Shown here in pieces: positions 39,657-48,949 of a stretch of DNA of 62,420 nucleotides. The translations under genes were made by a program, and so were the position numbers. Positions within the stretch are counted from its first letter, which is position 1. Each line of letters opens with the position of its first letter. The notes below the pieces were generated by a model that saw only the letters and a list, made by a program, of their open reading frames with translations, was not told the DNA's origin and searched no databases. The DNA comes from Clostridia bacterium (GTDB lineage: Bacteria; Bacillota; Clostridia; Oscillospirales; Acutalibacteraceae): the NCBI GenBank assembly GCA_017520705.1, contig JAFXFF010000007.1, positions 1 to 62,420 on the forward strand, read 5' to 3'.

Positions 39657-41906
39657 AACGATTTCCTCCTCTTCATCTTTGTGAACATACGTCGTGTGTA
39701 ATTTGACAAAATTGAGCCGCAGAGCGTTGGTTACCACGCAGAAGCTGGACAGGCTCATGGCGGCGGCTCCGAACATCGGGTTCAGCTCCCATCCCAGCAG
39801 GGCGATAAACGCACCTGCCGCCAAGGGGATACCGATGGTATTATACACAAAAGCCCAGAATAAATTCTGGCGGATGTTTCGCAGGGTAGCCCGCCCCAAA
39901 CGCAGGGCGGCAGTCACGTCCGACAGACGGCTGTGCATCAGCACCGCATCCGCCGCATCGATGGCGATATCGGTGCCGGCGCCGATGGCAACACCCAAAT
40001 GGGCTCGGGTCAGGGCAGGGGCATCGTTGATGCCATCCCCCACCATCGCGGTGTGCCCTTGCTCCATCAGGCGACGGATGTGCTCCTCCTTGTCGGCTGG
40101 GAGCACGTCGGAGATCACCTCGTCCACCCCCACGCGCTTACCGATAGCGGCGGCGGTACGGGCGTTATCGCCTGTCAAAAGCACCACGCGGATGCCCATC
40201 TTCTTCAGATCCGCCACAGCGGCAGGACTGTCCTCTTTGATGCGGTCCGCCACGGCGATCATGCCCAGCAAGCGGTCGTCGGCGGCAAAGAACAAGGGCG
40301 TTTTGCCCTCCTCTGCCAATCGGTCTGCCAGTTTCTCCGTTTCAGCAGAAACGGACACATGATCGGAAATATATTGGCGATTACCGCCTCGCAGGGTGAC
40401 ACCGTCCAGGACGGCTGTAAGGCCGTTGCCGGGCAAAACGGCAAACTCCGTCACGGCCACCGGCGAAATGCCCTTCGCCTGCCCATATTCCCGCACAGCT
40501 TCGCCCAAAGGATGCTCGGAGTGCTGCTCCAGAGCGCAAGCCACCCGCAACAATTCCGTTTCGTCTGTGATGGGTAACACGTCGGTCACCTGCGGGTGTC
40601 CCTCGGTGACGGTACCGGTCTTATCCAGCGCTACAATGCGGATGCGACCCGCCTGCTCCAGAGCGGCGGCAGACTTAAACAGGATGCCGTTTTTAGCTCC
40701 TACACCGCTGCCCACCATAATGGCAACCGGCGTCGCCAAGCCCAAAGCACACGGACAACTGATCACCAGCACCGAGATGCCCCGTGCCACGGCAAAGCCG
40801 ATAGTCTGCCCCAACAGAAGCCAAACCGCAGCCGTAATCACCGCAATTCCCATTACGATAGGCACAAACACGCCCGACACCTTGTCCGCCAGCTTAGCGA
40901 TGGGCGCCTTAGTGGCGGCGGCATCCTCCACCAGCTGAACAATACGGGAAAGAGTGGTGTCCTCCCCCACCTCGGTGGCGCGGCAAACGAGATAGCCGGA
41001 GCGATTGAGGGTAGCGGCATACACGCGGTCACCGACGCTCTTATCCACCGGCATACTCTCTCCGGTGAGGGCGGCCTCATTGACCGCACTGTGTCCCTCC
41101 GTTATCACACCATCCACAGGGACGGTTTCGCCGGGGCGAAGGATAAACACGTCATTTACCCGTACATCCTGTACCGAAACGATGCACTCACCATCCTCTC
41201 TCAATACCGTCGCTGTACGGGGAGCGAGCTCCATTAAGCCACGCAATGCGTCTGTGGTGCGCCCTTTAGAGCGCGCCTCCAACAGCTTTCCCACCGTGAT
41301 GAGGGTGAGGATCATCGCCGCCGACTCGAAATACAGGTCGTGAAGCCCATCCATAGCCGATGCAGGATGGATGGCCATCGTAAATAGCACGTAGGCGCTG
41401 TAGCCGAAGGCGGCGGCAGAGCCTAACGCCACCAACGTATCCATATTGGGAGAGCGACGCCACAAGGCGGTGAAGCCGCTGATAAAGAAACGTTGGTTCA
41501 TCACCATCACGATGGCAGATAACAACAGTTGCGCCAATCCCAACGCCACGGGGCTGTCTGCCAACACGGGCGGCAACGGCCAATGCCACATCGTATGCCC
41601 CATAGACAGATACATCAGCACAAGCAGAAAGACCAGTGACACCAACAACCGCCGCAAAATGGCGGGTGTGGCGGTATCGGTGAGAGTATTTTCATTGGCG
41701 GCCTTTTGCCCCCTGACAGAGGCGCCGTAGCCCGCCCTTTCCACCGCGGCGATCACCTGAGCAGAGGTGGCGGAGCCACTGACCATCATTGTGTTGGTCA
41801 AAAGGTTGACCGAACAGCTATCCACGCCATCGAGGGCGGTAACCGCCTTTTCCACCCGCGCACTGCAAGCGGCACAGGTCATCCCCGTTACACGATATTG
41901 CTCCAT
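39453..41906 (-). CDS. copA: copper-exporting P1B-type ATPase with a C-terminal CopZ domain
   Basis: 817 aa. N-terminal HMA domain (GMTCAAC, residues 8-14), TGES (281-284) in the actuator domain, TM motif CPC (384-386), phosphorylation site D428KTGT, GDGINDAPAL near 630, then a second HMA domain (GMMCPHC, about 759-765) at the C-terminus. All catalytic residues are present. The final HMA is unusual for position; it begins at Met751, which has its own ribosome-binding site (see 39453-39656). GAGGTGACAGA precedes the start; the gene follows cysK by 9 nt. Confidence 0.94.
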   Translation of the reverse strand: MEQYRVTGMTCAACSARVEKAVTALDGVDSCSVNLLTNTMMVSGSATSAQVIAAVERAGYGASVRGQKAANENTLTDTATPAILRRLLVSLVFLLVLMYLSMGHTMWHWPLPPVLADSPVALGLAQLLLSAIVMVMNQRFFISGFTALWRRSPNMDTLVALGSAAAFGYSAYVLFTMAIHPASAMDGLHDLYFESAAMILTLITVGKLLEARSKGRTTDALRGLMELAPRTATVLREDGECIVSVQDVRVNDVFILRPGETVPVDGVITEGHSAVNEAALTGESMPVDKSVGDRVYAATLNRSGYLVCRATEVGEDTTLSRIVQLVEDAAATKAPIAKLADKVSGVFVPIVMGIAVITAAVWLLLGQTIGFAVARGISVLVISCPCALGLATPVAIMVGSGVGAKNGILFKSAAALEQAGRIRIVALDKTGTVTEGHPQVTDVLPITDETELLRVACALEQHSEHPLGEAVREYGQAKGISPVAVTEFAVLPGNGLTAVLDGVTLRGGNRQYISDHVSVSAETEKLADRLAEEGKTPLFFAADDRLLGMIAVADRIKEDSPAAVADLKKMGIRVVLLTGDNARTAAAIGKRVGVDEVISDVLPADKEEHIRRLMEQGHTAMVGDGINDAPALTRAHLGVAIGAGTDIAIDAADAVLMHSRLSDVTAALRLGRATLRNIRQNLFWAFVYNTIGIPLAAGAFIALLGWELNPMFGAAAMSLSSFCVVTNALRLNFVKLHTTYVHKDEEEEIVMEKVIKVEGMMCPHCEAHVKKALEEIPGVTSAVASHISATATVTLSEDVPMPVLRAAVEALGYKTLD

Positions 41907-41915
41907 TCTGTCACC

Positions 41916-42848
<933 letters not shown>

Positions 42849-42878
42849 ACCGCCATCCCCTTTCTCGTAGATGGTAAA

Positions 42879-42907
42879 ATTATATCACCCACCTCAAACG
42901 GTGTCAA
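42879..42907 (-). promoter_or_regulatory. promoter of cysK-copA
   Basis: TTGACA, 17-bp spacer, TATAAT on the minus strand, back to back with the tcdA promoter. Confidence 0.82.
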
Positions 42908-42918
42908 GTCGGGGACGA

Positions 42919-42948
42919 TTGACAAAATCCGCGTCCCCGTGGTATAAT
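42919..42948 (+). promoter_or_regulatory. promoter of tcdA
   Basis: TTGACA, 18-bp spacer, TATAAT. The inverted repeat CGGGGACG/CGTCCCCG (42910-42939) spans the -35 box and spacer and could be an operator. Confidence 0.78.
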
Positions 42949-42980
42949 ACTGGGAGCGATCGTGAGAGGAGGTACTTAGC

Positions 42981-43727
42981 GTGAACGAGGCGTTTTCCCG
43001 TACCGCCCTGCAATTGGGCGAGGATGCTGTAGAACGGCTGTCCAAGACCCGTGTGGCGGTGTTCGGCATCGGCGGCGTGGGCGGCTATGCCGTAGAGGCG
43101 TTGGCCCGCAGCGGCGTAGGCACCCTGGACCTCATCGACGACGACAAGGTGGCACTCTCCAACCTCAATCGGCAGATCATCGCCACCCACCACACAGTTG
43201 GACAATACAAGGTGGATGCCGCCGCAGAGCGCATCGCCTCCATCAATCCCCACGCCGTGGTGAACACGCATCGCACCTTCTATCTGCCCCAAACGGCGGC
43301 TGAGTTTGAACTGAGCCAATACGATTACATCATCGATGCCATCGACACCGTGGCGGGCAAGATCGCCCTCATTGAGGCGGCCAAAGCGGCAGAGACCCCC
43401 ATCATCAGCTGTATGGGCGCCGGTAACAAGCTGGACGCCACTGCCTTCCGTGTGGCGGACATCAGCAAGACATCTGTTTGCCCTTTGGCGCGGGTGATGC
43501 GCAAGGAGCTGGGCCGCCGCGGCATCCGCCACCTTAAGGTGGTGTATTCCACCGAGCTCCCTTTAGAGGGGCAAGCCCCCGAGGAGGAAGGCTCCCCCGC
43601 CACCGATACTCGTCCTACCCAGAAACGGGCCAAGCCCACCCCCGGCAGCAATGCCTTTGTGCCTGCCGTGGCCGGACTGATCTTGGCCGGTGAGGTCATC
43701 CGCGACCTGACCAACCACCAACGATAG
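42981..43727 (+). CDS. tcdA: tRNA threonylcarbamoyladenosine dehydratase (ThiF/E1-like)
   Basis: 248 aa. ATP-binding FGIGGVGGYAVEALARSG, the adenylation Arg/Asp segment DDDKVALSNLNRQI and a Cys-containing loop are present. Cyclises t6A37 to ct6A in tRNAs at the expense of ATP. The start is GTG with AGGAGG 10 nt upstream. It is followed 12 nt later by a DtxR-type regulator gene. Confidence 0.9.
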   Translation: MNEAFSRTALQLGEDAVERLSKTRVAVFGIGGVGGYAVEALARSGVGTLDLIDDDKVALSNLNRQIIATHHTVGQYKVDAAAERIASINPHAVVNTHRTFYLPQTAAEFELSQYDYIIDAIDTVAGKIALIEAAKAAETPIISCMGAGNKLDATAFRVADISKTSVCPLARVMRKELGRRGIRHLKVVYSTELPLEGQAPEEEGSPATDTRPTQKRAKPTPGSNAFVPAVAGLILAGEVIRDLTNHQR

Positions 43728-43739
43728 GAGAATGGACTT

Positions 43740-44108
43740 ATGCAGTTACAAGAATCCGGACAGATGTATTTGGAAACCATTTTGGTGCTCAGCCGCACCC
43801 TGCCTATGGTGCGCTCCATCGACATCGTGGAGCATATGGGCTATTCCAAGCCCAGCGTCAGCCGCGCTATGAGCCTGCTGAAAAACGGCGGCTTTATCCG
43901 CGTGGATGAGGACGGCTACATCACCCTGACCGAGGATGGCAGAGAGGTCGCCACCAAGATCTACGAGCGTCACACCATCCTGACCAAAGCCTTGGTACTG
44001 TTGGGTGTCGATCCCGACACCGCCGCCGAGGATGCCTGCAAAATGGAACACGCCATCAGCGACCAATCCGTTGCCGCCATCAAGAAATATCTGGAAAATT
44101 TGGTGTAA
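43740..44108 (+). CDS. metal-dependent transcriptional regulator, DtxR/MntR type
   Basis: 122 aa. Winged helix (about 8-65; SIDIVEHMGYSKPSVSRAM) and the helical metal-binding/dimerisation domain (about 66-122; ERHTILTKALVLLGVDPDTAAEDACKMEHAIS) with the conserved Glu, His and Cys ligands. No SH3-like third domain. AGGAGAATGGACTT precedes the ATG. Might regulate iron or manganese genes elsewhere; no target site identified here. Confidence 0.9.
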   Translation: MQLQESGQMYLETILVLSRTLPMVRSIDIVEHMGYSKPSVSRAMSLLKNGGFIRVDEDGYITLTEDGREVATKIYERHTILTKALVLLGVDPDTAAEDACKMEHAISDQSVAAIKKYLENLV

Positions 44109-44129
44109 AGCGAAATGCATTTACAGATC

Positions 44130-44165
44130 AAAAAGCCCGAAACCATCGCGGTTTCGGGCTTTTTT
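44130..44165. terminator. bidirectional terminator
   Basis: AAAAAGCCCGAAACC-ATCG-CGGTTTCGGGCTTTTTT palindrome between convergent genes. Confidence 0.9.
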
Positions 44166-44171
44166 GCTTGC

Positions 44172-45200
44172 TTATTGAAAAGAATCATATACCTCTTTCA
44201 ATCGGTGGGGGTAATCGGTCATAATGCCGTCCGCCCCGATGGAAATGAGGTGCTTCATCTCCTCTTTATCGTTGATGGTCCAATAATGTACCGCCAGATT
44301 ATGGCGATGTGCCCGTTTCACCAGCCCCTTGGTGGCTAAGGTAAATCCATATTGCTCGGTGGGCAACTGGAACACACACATACCGTCGGTATATAGCGCA
44401 TCCAACCCTAACAGCTGCAGCACGTAAAAGGTGGCGACACCGCCTACGCCGGGAGAATACATAAAGGTGTCGGGCACCTCCCCCGCCTTTTGCAAACGCT
44501 TATATTCGTTATACATTTCGTTGTGGAAGCTGGCCAACACCACCCGATCAAAGGCGTCGTGCTCCTCTAAGAGACGCAACACCTCTTTCAACGCACGGAA
44601 ACCGGTCTCGCCGGACTGCTTAATCTCCACGTTGATGCGATTATCGGGGAATGCCAGAATCAAATCCTCCAGAGTGGTAGCCAAAAACACCTGCTCATCC
44701 CGCGGAGTAATCCCCTCGGGATAGGTCACGTCCGTGGGGTACTTGGCGTTGCCCTCGTCATCGGTGAAGTGGGTCAGCTCTCCCGCGAGATGATTGATGC
44801 CATCCTCGTCCTCTTCTACGGGATTGATATAGCCAAAGTCCACCTTCTGCGCCATCAGATCCGAATAATTCCAGTCCTCGATGAGTCCCGTCACGTTGGT
44901 TTTACGATCCAGCGAAATATCGTGGGAGAGGATGACCACCCCATCCTTGGTGATGCTCACGTCCGTCTCCATCATCACCCGACGGTCCACGCTGTAGGCG
45001 TTGTAGAAAGCCTCCAGAGTATTGTCCGGAAACTCCCGATTGCCGCCGCCGTGGGCGATGAGCAGGGGCATCTCCCCCTCCTTCATCATAGGGTTATCCA
45101 AGGCGAAATTCTGTGAACGGGGCCACAGAGCGATCACACCGTACACCAGTACCACCACCGCCAGCACAATGGCGGTAATTTTGAGACCTTTACGCTTCAT
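44172..45200 (-). CDS. glycerophosphodiester phosphodiesterase, membrane-anchored
   Basis: 342 aa. An N-terminal helix (about 7-26) is followed by a GDPD domain: IAHGGGNREFPDNTLEAF with the first catalytic His, ETDVSITKDGVVILSHD with Glu-Asp metal ligands and the second His. Releases glycerol-3-phosphate from deacylated lipids or lipoteichoic acid at the outer face. The Met at 45200 is chosen because longer forms run into the upstream gene. It follows the DUF1624 gene by 1 nt. Confidence 0.88.
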   Translation of the reverse strand: MKRKGLKITAIVLAVVVLVYGVIALWPRSQNFALDNPMMKEGEMPLLIAHGGGNREFPDNTLEAFYNAYSVDRRVMMETDVSITKDGVVILSHDISLDRKTNVTGLIEDWNYSDLMAQKVDFGYINPVEEDEDGINHLAGELTHFTDDEGNAKYPTDVTYPEGITPRDEQVFLATTLEDLILAFPDNRINVEIKQSGETGFRALKEVLRLLEEHDAFDRVVLASFHNEMYNEYKRLQKAGEVPDTFMYSPGVGGVATFYVLQLLGLDALYTDGMCVFQLPTEQYGFTLATKGLVKRAHRHNLAVHYWTINDKEEMKHLISIGADGIMTDYPHRLKEVYDSFQ

Positions 45201-45201
45201 A

Positions 45202-45948
45202 TCATAACACAACCTTTCCGACGCACCACAGAATTCCGATGAGGATCGGCTGGTGCACCGCATAAATCACTAAAGAATGGCCACCGATCCACTCAATGAG
45301 GCGGCAGTGAGAGGTGTAAAACCACGCGGGGAAATTCCCCCGCGCAATCGGGCGGTATAAGCCGCGACCCGCCCAGAACATAAACAAAAACGGGATGACG
45401 GGGAAATAATCCAGACTGGCAAAGCGGTCACTCGTGATGCCCAAGGAATACAGATACTCCACATTGGGAAATTCCACACGGACGTCGCAAACGCCCAAGT
45501 GCAATATCCCATCGGGAAAATGAGCAAATACCAGCCACAGCACCACGCCCAATGCCGTCAGGATCGGCCAGGGGATACGGTCCAACACCTTTTCGCACAG
45601 GGCGGTGAGCACCATACAGGCGCCAAAGCAGCTGAGCACGCCGAACACGATAATGAAATCCGACAACCACAGCACCGTCACCAGCGTCACGGCGAAGCCG
45701 ATCAGGTACAGCCCCACACCGCGACGCAGCAAATTACGGGAATATCCCGAACAGATACCCGACACCGCAAACAGCACCCACAGGAAGCCGGTGTGCACCG
45801 CCTCGACGATAGGATCCCCCGGGGTCAGCCAATGGGGCAGGCTCATCTGCGCCAAATACACCAGATCGTGCAACAGATGATAGGCAACCACCAGTATCAT
45901 GGCGCCGCCACGCAGCAGATCCAGCATTATCACCCGCTTTTGACTCAT
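45202..45948 (-). CDS. DUF1624 / acyltransferase-like membrane protein
   Basis: 248 aa with about seven helices. RVIMLDLLRGGAMILVVAYHLLHDL is the conserved opening of the heparan-glucosaminide N-acetyltransferase-like DUF1624 family, with the His and Asp-Arg of the fold. Substrate unknown; acylation of a surface sugar is plausible. GAGGAGTGAGC lies directly behind the T run of the upstream glk terminator, so it has no visible promoter of its own. Confidence 0.8.
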   Translation of the reverse strand: MSQKRVIMLDLLRGGAMILVVAYHLLHDLVYLAQMSLPHWLTPGDPIVEAVHTGFLWVLFAVSGICSGYSRNLLRRGVGLYLIGFAVTLVTVLWLSDFIIVFGVLSCFGACMVLTALCEKVLDRIPWPILTALGVVLWLVFAHFPDGILHLGVCDVRVEFPNVEYLYSLGITSDRFASLDYFPVIPFLFMFWAGRGLYRPIARGNFPAWFYTSHCRLIEWIGGHSLVIYAVHQPILIGILWCVGKVVL

Positions 45949-45961
45949 ACGCTCACTCCTC

Positions 45962-46001
45962 AAAAAATGCGGTTTGACTCAATCAGGGTCAAACCGCATT
46001 T
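45962..46001 (-). terminator. terminator between glk and the DUF1624 gene
   Basis: AATGCGGTTTGACCC...GAGTCAAACCGCATT hairpin followed by six T on the minus strand; it abuts the next ribosome-binding site. Confidence 0.85.
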
Positions 46002-46008
46002 CATGCTT

Positions 46009-46962
46009 TTACTGATGACGGCCCAAACAGGCAGCGCCCACGATGCCGGCATCATTGCCCAGTTCGGCTACACACAGCTTGGTCTGCTTTTCGGAGAATT
46101 TGCTGTAGCGGCCGTCCTCGATGAGCTCACGCACGGGGCCCAGCAGATTCTCGCCCTGGCGGCACACACCGCCGCCCACGCACAGCACGTCGGGCTGGAA
46201 GATGTTGATGACGTTCAGCAGGCCGCAGGCCAGATACTCACAATAGCGATCCACCACAGCCTTACCGGCCGCGTCGCCCTGCTTCATCGCCTCAAAGGGG
46301 ATGCGGCCATCCACCTTGTCGATGTCGCCGTCCACCAGTTGCCACATCAGGCTGTCGGGATTCTGCTGCATCGCCGCCTTGGTCTGACGATGCAACGCCG
46401 TAGCGGAGGAATAGGTCTCCCAGCAGCCGCGGCGGCCACAGGTGCAGGGCTCGCCGTCCATGATCATCACCACGTGACCCAGCTCGGCACCCGCATAGTT
46501 AGAGCCGCTGTAGATCTTGCCGTCGATGACCACGCCGCCGCCGACACCGGTGCCCAAAGTGATGCACACGCTCTTAGCCGCACCCTTGGCGGCACCCGCC
46601 ATCGCCTCGCCCAAGGCGGCGGCATTGGCGTCGTTCTCGATATACACGGGTAAGCCCGTCTTTTCCTTCATTTCGGGGCCCAGCATGACGTGGGCAAAGC
46701 GCAGGTTATTGGAATACTCCACCTCACCGGTCTCCACGTTGCAGGTACCGGGGCAACCGATACCCACGTAGGACACATCCTCCTTGCTGATGCCGGCCTT
46801 CTCGATGACAGCCAGACACAGAGCGGCCATATCGTCGATGATCTCGCTTGCCGCACGGGGCAGATTGGTCTTGCAGCTGACGCTCTCGACAATCTTACAA
46901 TTCTCATCTACCAAGCCCGCTACAATATTGGTACCGCCTAAATCAACACCGATAGTATACAT
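46009..46962 (-). CDS. glk: ROK-family glucokinase
   Basis: 317 aa. N-terminal phosphate-binding DLGGTN, catalytic IENDANAAALGEA (Asp base), GTGVGGGVVIDG and the ROK zinc motif CTCGRRGCWE are all present. Phosphorylates glucose with ATP in the cytosol. AGGAGGATATGCGTT identifies the ATG at 46962. It lies 19 nt after manA in one operon. Confidence 0.93.
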   Translation of the reverse strand: MYTIGVDLGGTNIVAGLVDENCKIVESVSCKTNLPRAASEIIDDMAALCLAVIEKAGISKEDVSYVGIGCPGTCNVETGEVEYSNNLRFAHVMLGPEMKEKTGLPVYIENDANAAALGEAMAGAAKGAAKSVCITLGTGVGGGVVIDGKIYSGSNYAGAELGHVVMIMDGEPCTCGRRGCWETYSSATALHRQTKAAMQQNPDSLMWQLVDGDIDKVDGRIPFEAMKQGDAAGKAVVDRYCEYLACGLLNVINIFQPDVLCVGGGVCRQGENLLGPVRELIEDGRYSKFSEKQTKLCVAELGNDAGIVGAACLGRHQ

Positions 46963-46981
46963 AACGCATATCCTCCTAAAA

Positions 46982-47902
46982 TTACAGAGTGGACAGCAGC
47001 GCCGTAAAGCAACCGCTGAGCTTGACCTCGCCGGCGTCGGCGGGGATAAAGAACGTATCGTAGCGACCGAAGGCTTCGCCGTCGATGGTGCCCTCACCCT
47101 CCAGCACCAGCACGGCGGTGAAGGTATCGGGCTTGCCCACGGTAACGGTGCCGTCCGCCTTCAGTTCGGTGACGGTGAAATATTGGCAGGAGGACACCTC
47201 GGTAAACACACCGCCCTCCACCACCGTCTGGGTGGGCTCCACAGCGTCGGCGGCACGGGTCAGGTCGGAGACCTCCAACGCCTTCTCCACGTGCAAGGGA
47301 CGGGTATTGCCCTGGGCGTCGCGGCGACCGTAGTCGTAGACGCGGTAGGTGACGTTGGAATTCTGCTGGATCTCGGCGATCAGCAGGCCCTTACCAATGG
47401 CGTGGATGGTGCCGGAGGGGATGAAGTAGCTCTCCCCCTTCTGCACAGGCACAAAGCGCAGAATATCGGTCAGGGTGTTGGTGCGGATGGCCTCCTCCAT
47501 CTCGGCGCGGGTGACGTCCTTCTGGAAGCCGTAGTAGATGCCGGCACCCTCCTCACAATCCAGGATGTACCACATCTCGGTCTTGCCGAACTGGCCCTCA
47601 TTGGCCAGCGCATACTCGTCGCTGGGATGCACCTGCACCGACAGATCGCTCTGGGCGTCAATGAGCTTGATCAGCTGAGGGAAATCCTTGAAAGAGGCAG
47701 CCTTGGCACCCAAGTCGGCGCCCTTCAGCGCCTCGGCAAAGGTGGTGCCGTCCGGCAGATAGCTGGGGCCGTCGGGATGGGCGGACAGCACCCACGCCTC
47801 AGCCACGCGGTCCATATCGGAGACGCCGTACTCGGCCATCAGCTTGTGACCGCCCCAGATGTAATCCTTGAAGGAAGGGGTCAATTTGAGAATTTTACCC
47901 AT
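46982..47902 (-). CDS. manA: mannose-6-phosphate isomerase, class I
   Basis: 306 aa cupin enzyme interconverting mannose-6-P and fructose-6-P. Zinc-site segments QVHPSDEYA, KTEMWYIL and FIPSGTIHAIGKG are intact. The short length fits the Firmicutes ManA type. AGGTGTTATT precedes the ATG; promoter TTGACC/TAAAAT at 47933-47961. Operon with glk, for mannose and glucose entry into glycolysis. Confidence 0.93.
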   Translation of the reverse strand: MGKILKLTPSFKDYIWGGHKLMAEYGVSDMDRVAEAWVLSAHPDGPSYLPDGTTFAEALKGADLGAKAASFKDFPQLIKLIDAQSDLSVQVHPSDEYALANEGQFGKTEMWYILDCEEGAGIYYGFQKDVTRAEMEEAIRTNTLTDILRFVPVQKGESYFIPSGTIHAIGKGLLIAEIQQNSNVTYRVYDYGRRDAQGNTRPLHVEKALEVSDLTRAADAVEPTQTVVEGGVFTEVSSCQYFTVTELKADGTVTVGKPDTFTAVLVLEGEGTIDGEAFGRYDTFFIPADAGEVKLSGCFTALLSTL

Positions 47903-47932
47903 AATAACACCTCGTTATGTAGTATTTGTCTT

Positions 47933-47961
47933 ATTTTACCATAGTTTTCCCGTCAGGTCAA
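47933..47961 (-). promoter_or_regulatory. promoter of manA-glk
   Basis: TTGACC, 17-bp spacer, TAAAAT on the minus strand. Confidence 0.65.
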
Positions 47962-47963
47962 CG

Positions 47964-48000
47964 AAAAATCCCGCCATCCGCAGGGACGACGGGATTTTTT
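47964..48000 (-). terminator. terminator of the first GH16 gene
   Basis: AAATCCCGTCGTCCCTGCGG / ATGGCGGGATTT hairpin with T run on the minus strand; the stem is imperfect in the middle. Confidence 0.8.
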
Positions 48001-48009
48001 ACGCAAAGA

Positions 48010-48738
48010 TTACTGATAGACGCGGATATAGTCGATGATGTAATGCTGGGGCAGGACGGTCTCCTCGTCGTTGGGACGCTCGTCGTCGTTCCAATCGGAC
48101 AGGGCGGTATTGATGAGGATATAGTGAGGCTTGAAGAAGCAATCCTTCATATCCTCGGTGATCTCCTGCGTATGGAAGCACAGATCGTCGAAGTAGAAGC
48201 GGCACTCCTTCTTCTCCCACTCCACGGCGTAGACGTGGAAATCGTCCGCCAGCTTCTGCCCGGAGGGCAGAGAGAAGGTGCCGGTGATGCAGTTGTGCTC
48301 ATCGGTGCCCTTGGTCTGGAAGTGGAGGGTGGAGCGCATCTCGCCGTTGGAATCGGGGTTGGAGTTGACGGTGGCTTCCATAATGTCGATCTCGCCGCAA
48401 TGGGGCCAGTTCACCACGGAAATATTCTCGCCCAGGGTCCAGAAAGCGGGCCACAAGCCCTTGGACCAAGGCAGCTTGGCGCGCATCTCGATACGGCCGT
48501 AGGTGCAGGCAAACTTGCCCAGCGTATTCAGGCTGGCGGAGGTGTATTTGGCACCCTTGTAATCCTCCCGCAGAGTGACGATGTGCAGCATGCTGTCCTC
48601 CACGTAGGCGTTACAGGGACGGTCGGTGTAATACTGCGGCTCGTGATTGCGGATAAAACCCAGTTCAAAGCCCCACTTGTCGCGGTCAATGGTATCGCCG
48701 TCAAAATGATCCTCAAAAATCAACTTATCGAATGCCAT
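48010..48738 (-). CDS. glycoside hydrolase family 16 protein, copy 1
   Basis: 242 aa beta-jelly-roll enzyme with the family active site EIDIME (Glu116 nucleophile, Asp118, Glu121 acid/base). The family cleaves beta-1,3/1,4-glucans, laminarin or related polymers. The conserved loop LPWSKGLWPAFWTLGE precedes the site. No signal peptide is present, so an intracellular role on short oligosaccharides or an unusual export route is implied. AAGGAG 8 nt upstream fixes the ATG at 48738. Tandem paralogue at 48950. Confidence 0.9.
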   Translation of the reverse strand: MAFDKLIFEDHFDGDTIDRDKWGFELGFIRNHEPQYYTDRPCNAYVEDSMLHIVTLREDYKGAKYTSASLNTLGKFACTYGRIEMRAKLPWSKGLWPAFWTLGENISVVNWPHCGEIDIMEATVNSNPDSNGEMRSTLHFQTKGTDEHNCITGTFSLPSGQKLADDFHVYAVEWEKKECRFYFDDLCFHTQEITEDMKDCFFKPHYILINTALSDWNDDERPNDEETVLPQHYIIDYIRVYQ

Positions 48739-48796
48739 ATTCATTCTCCTTTTCGGATAGATTGTCCGTGCGAAAATCGCAAACGGGATTGGCATA

Positions 48797-48825
48797 AGTA
48801 TAAAAAAATTCCACGATAAAGTCAA
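48797..48825 (-). promoter_or_regulatory. promoter of GH16 copy 1
   Basis: TTGACT, 17-bp spacer, TATACT on the minus strand. CTATTGACTTT and an upstream TTTCGCAAAA are shared with the copy 2 promoter. Confidence 0.75.
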
Positions 48826-48912
48826 TAGATTTAGTGGAACAGTGCCGCCCGTGCCACTACATTTTGCGAAATTCCGTTAAATGCGGATATGGGCAAAGTG
48901 AAAAATTGATAT

Positions 48913-48941
48913 AAAAACACCCCCACCGCAGTGGGGGTGCC
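48913..48941 (-). terminator. terminator of GH16 copy 2
   Basis: GGCACCCCCAC-TGC-GGTGGGGGTG hairpin followed by TTTTT on the minus strand. Confidence 0.85.
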
Positions 48942-48949
48942 AATGTGCA

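Noticed and set aside
46784-48819. Two overlapping plus-strand frames opposite glk, manA and GH16
   Set aside because: They cross two gene boundaries and a terminator and lack start signals.
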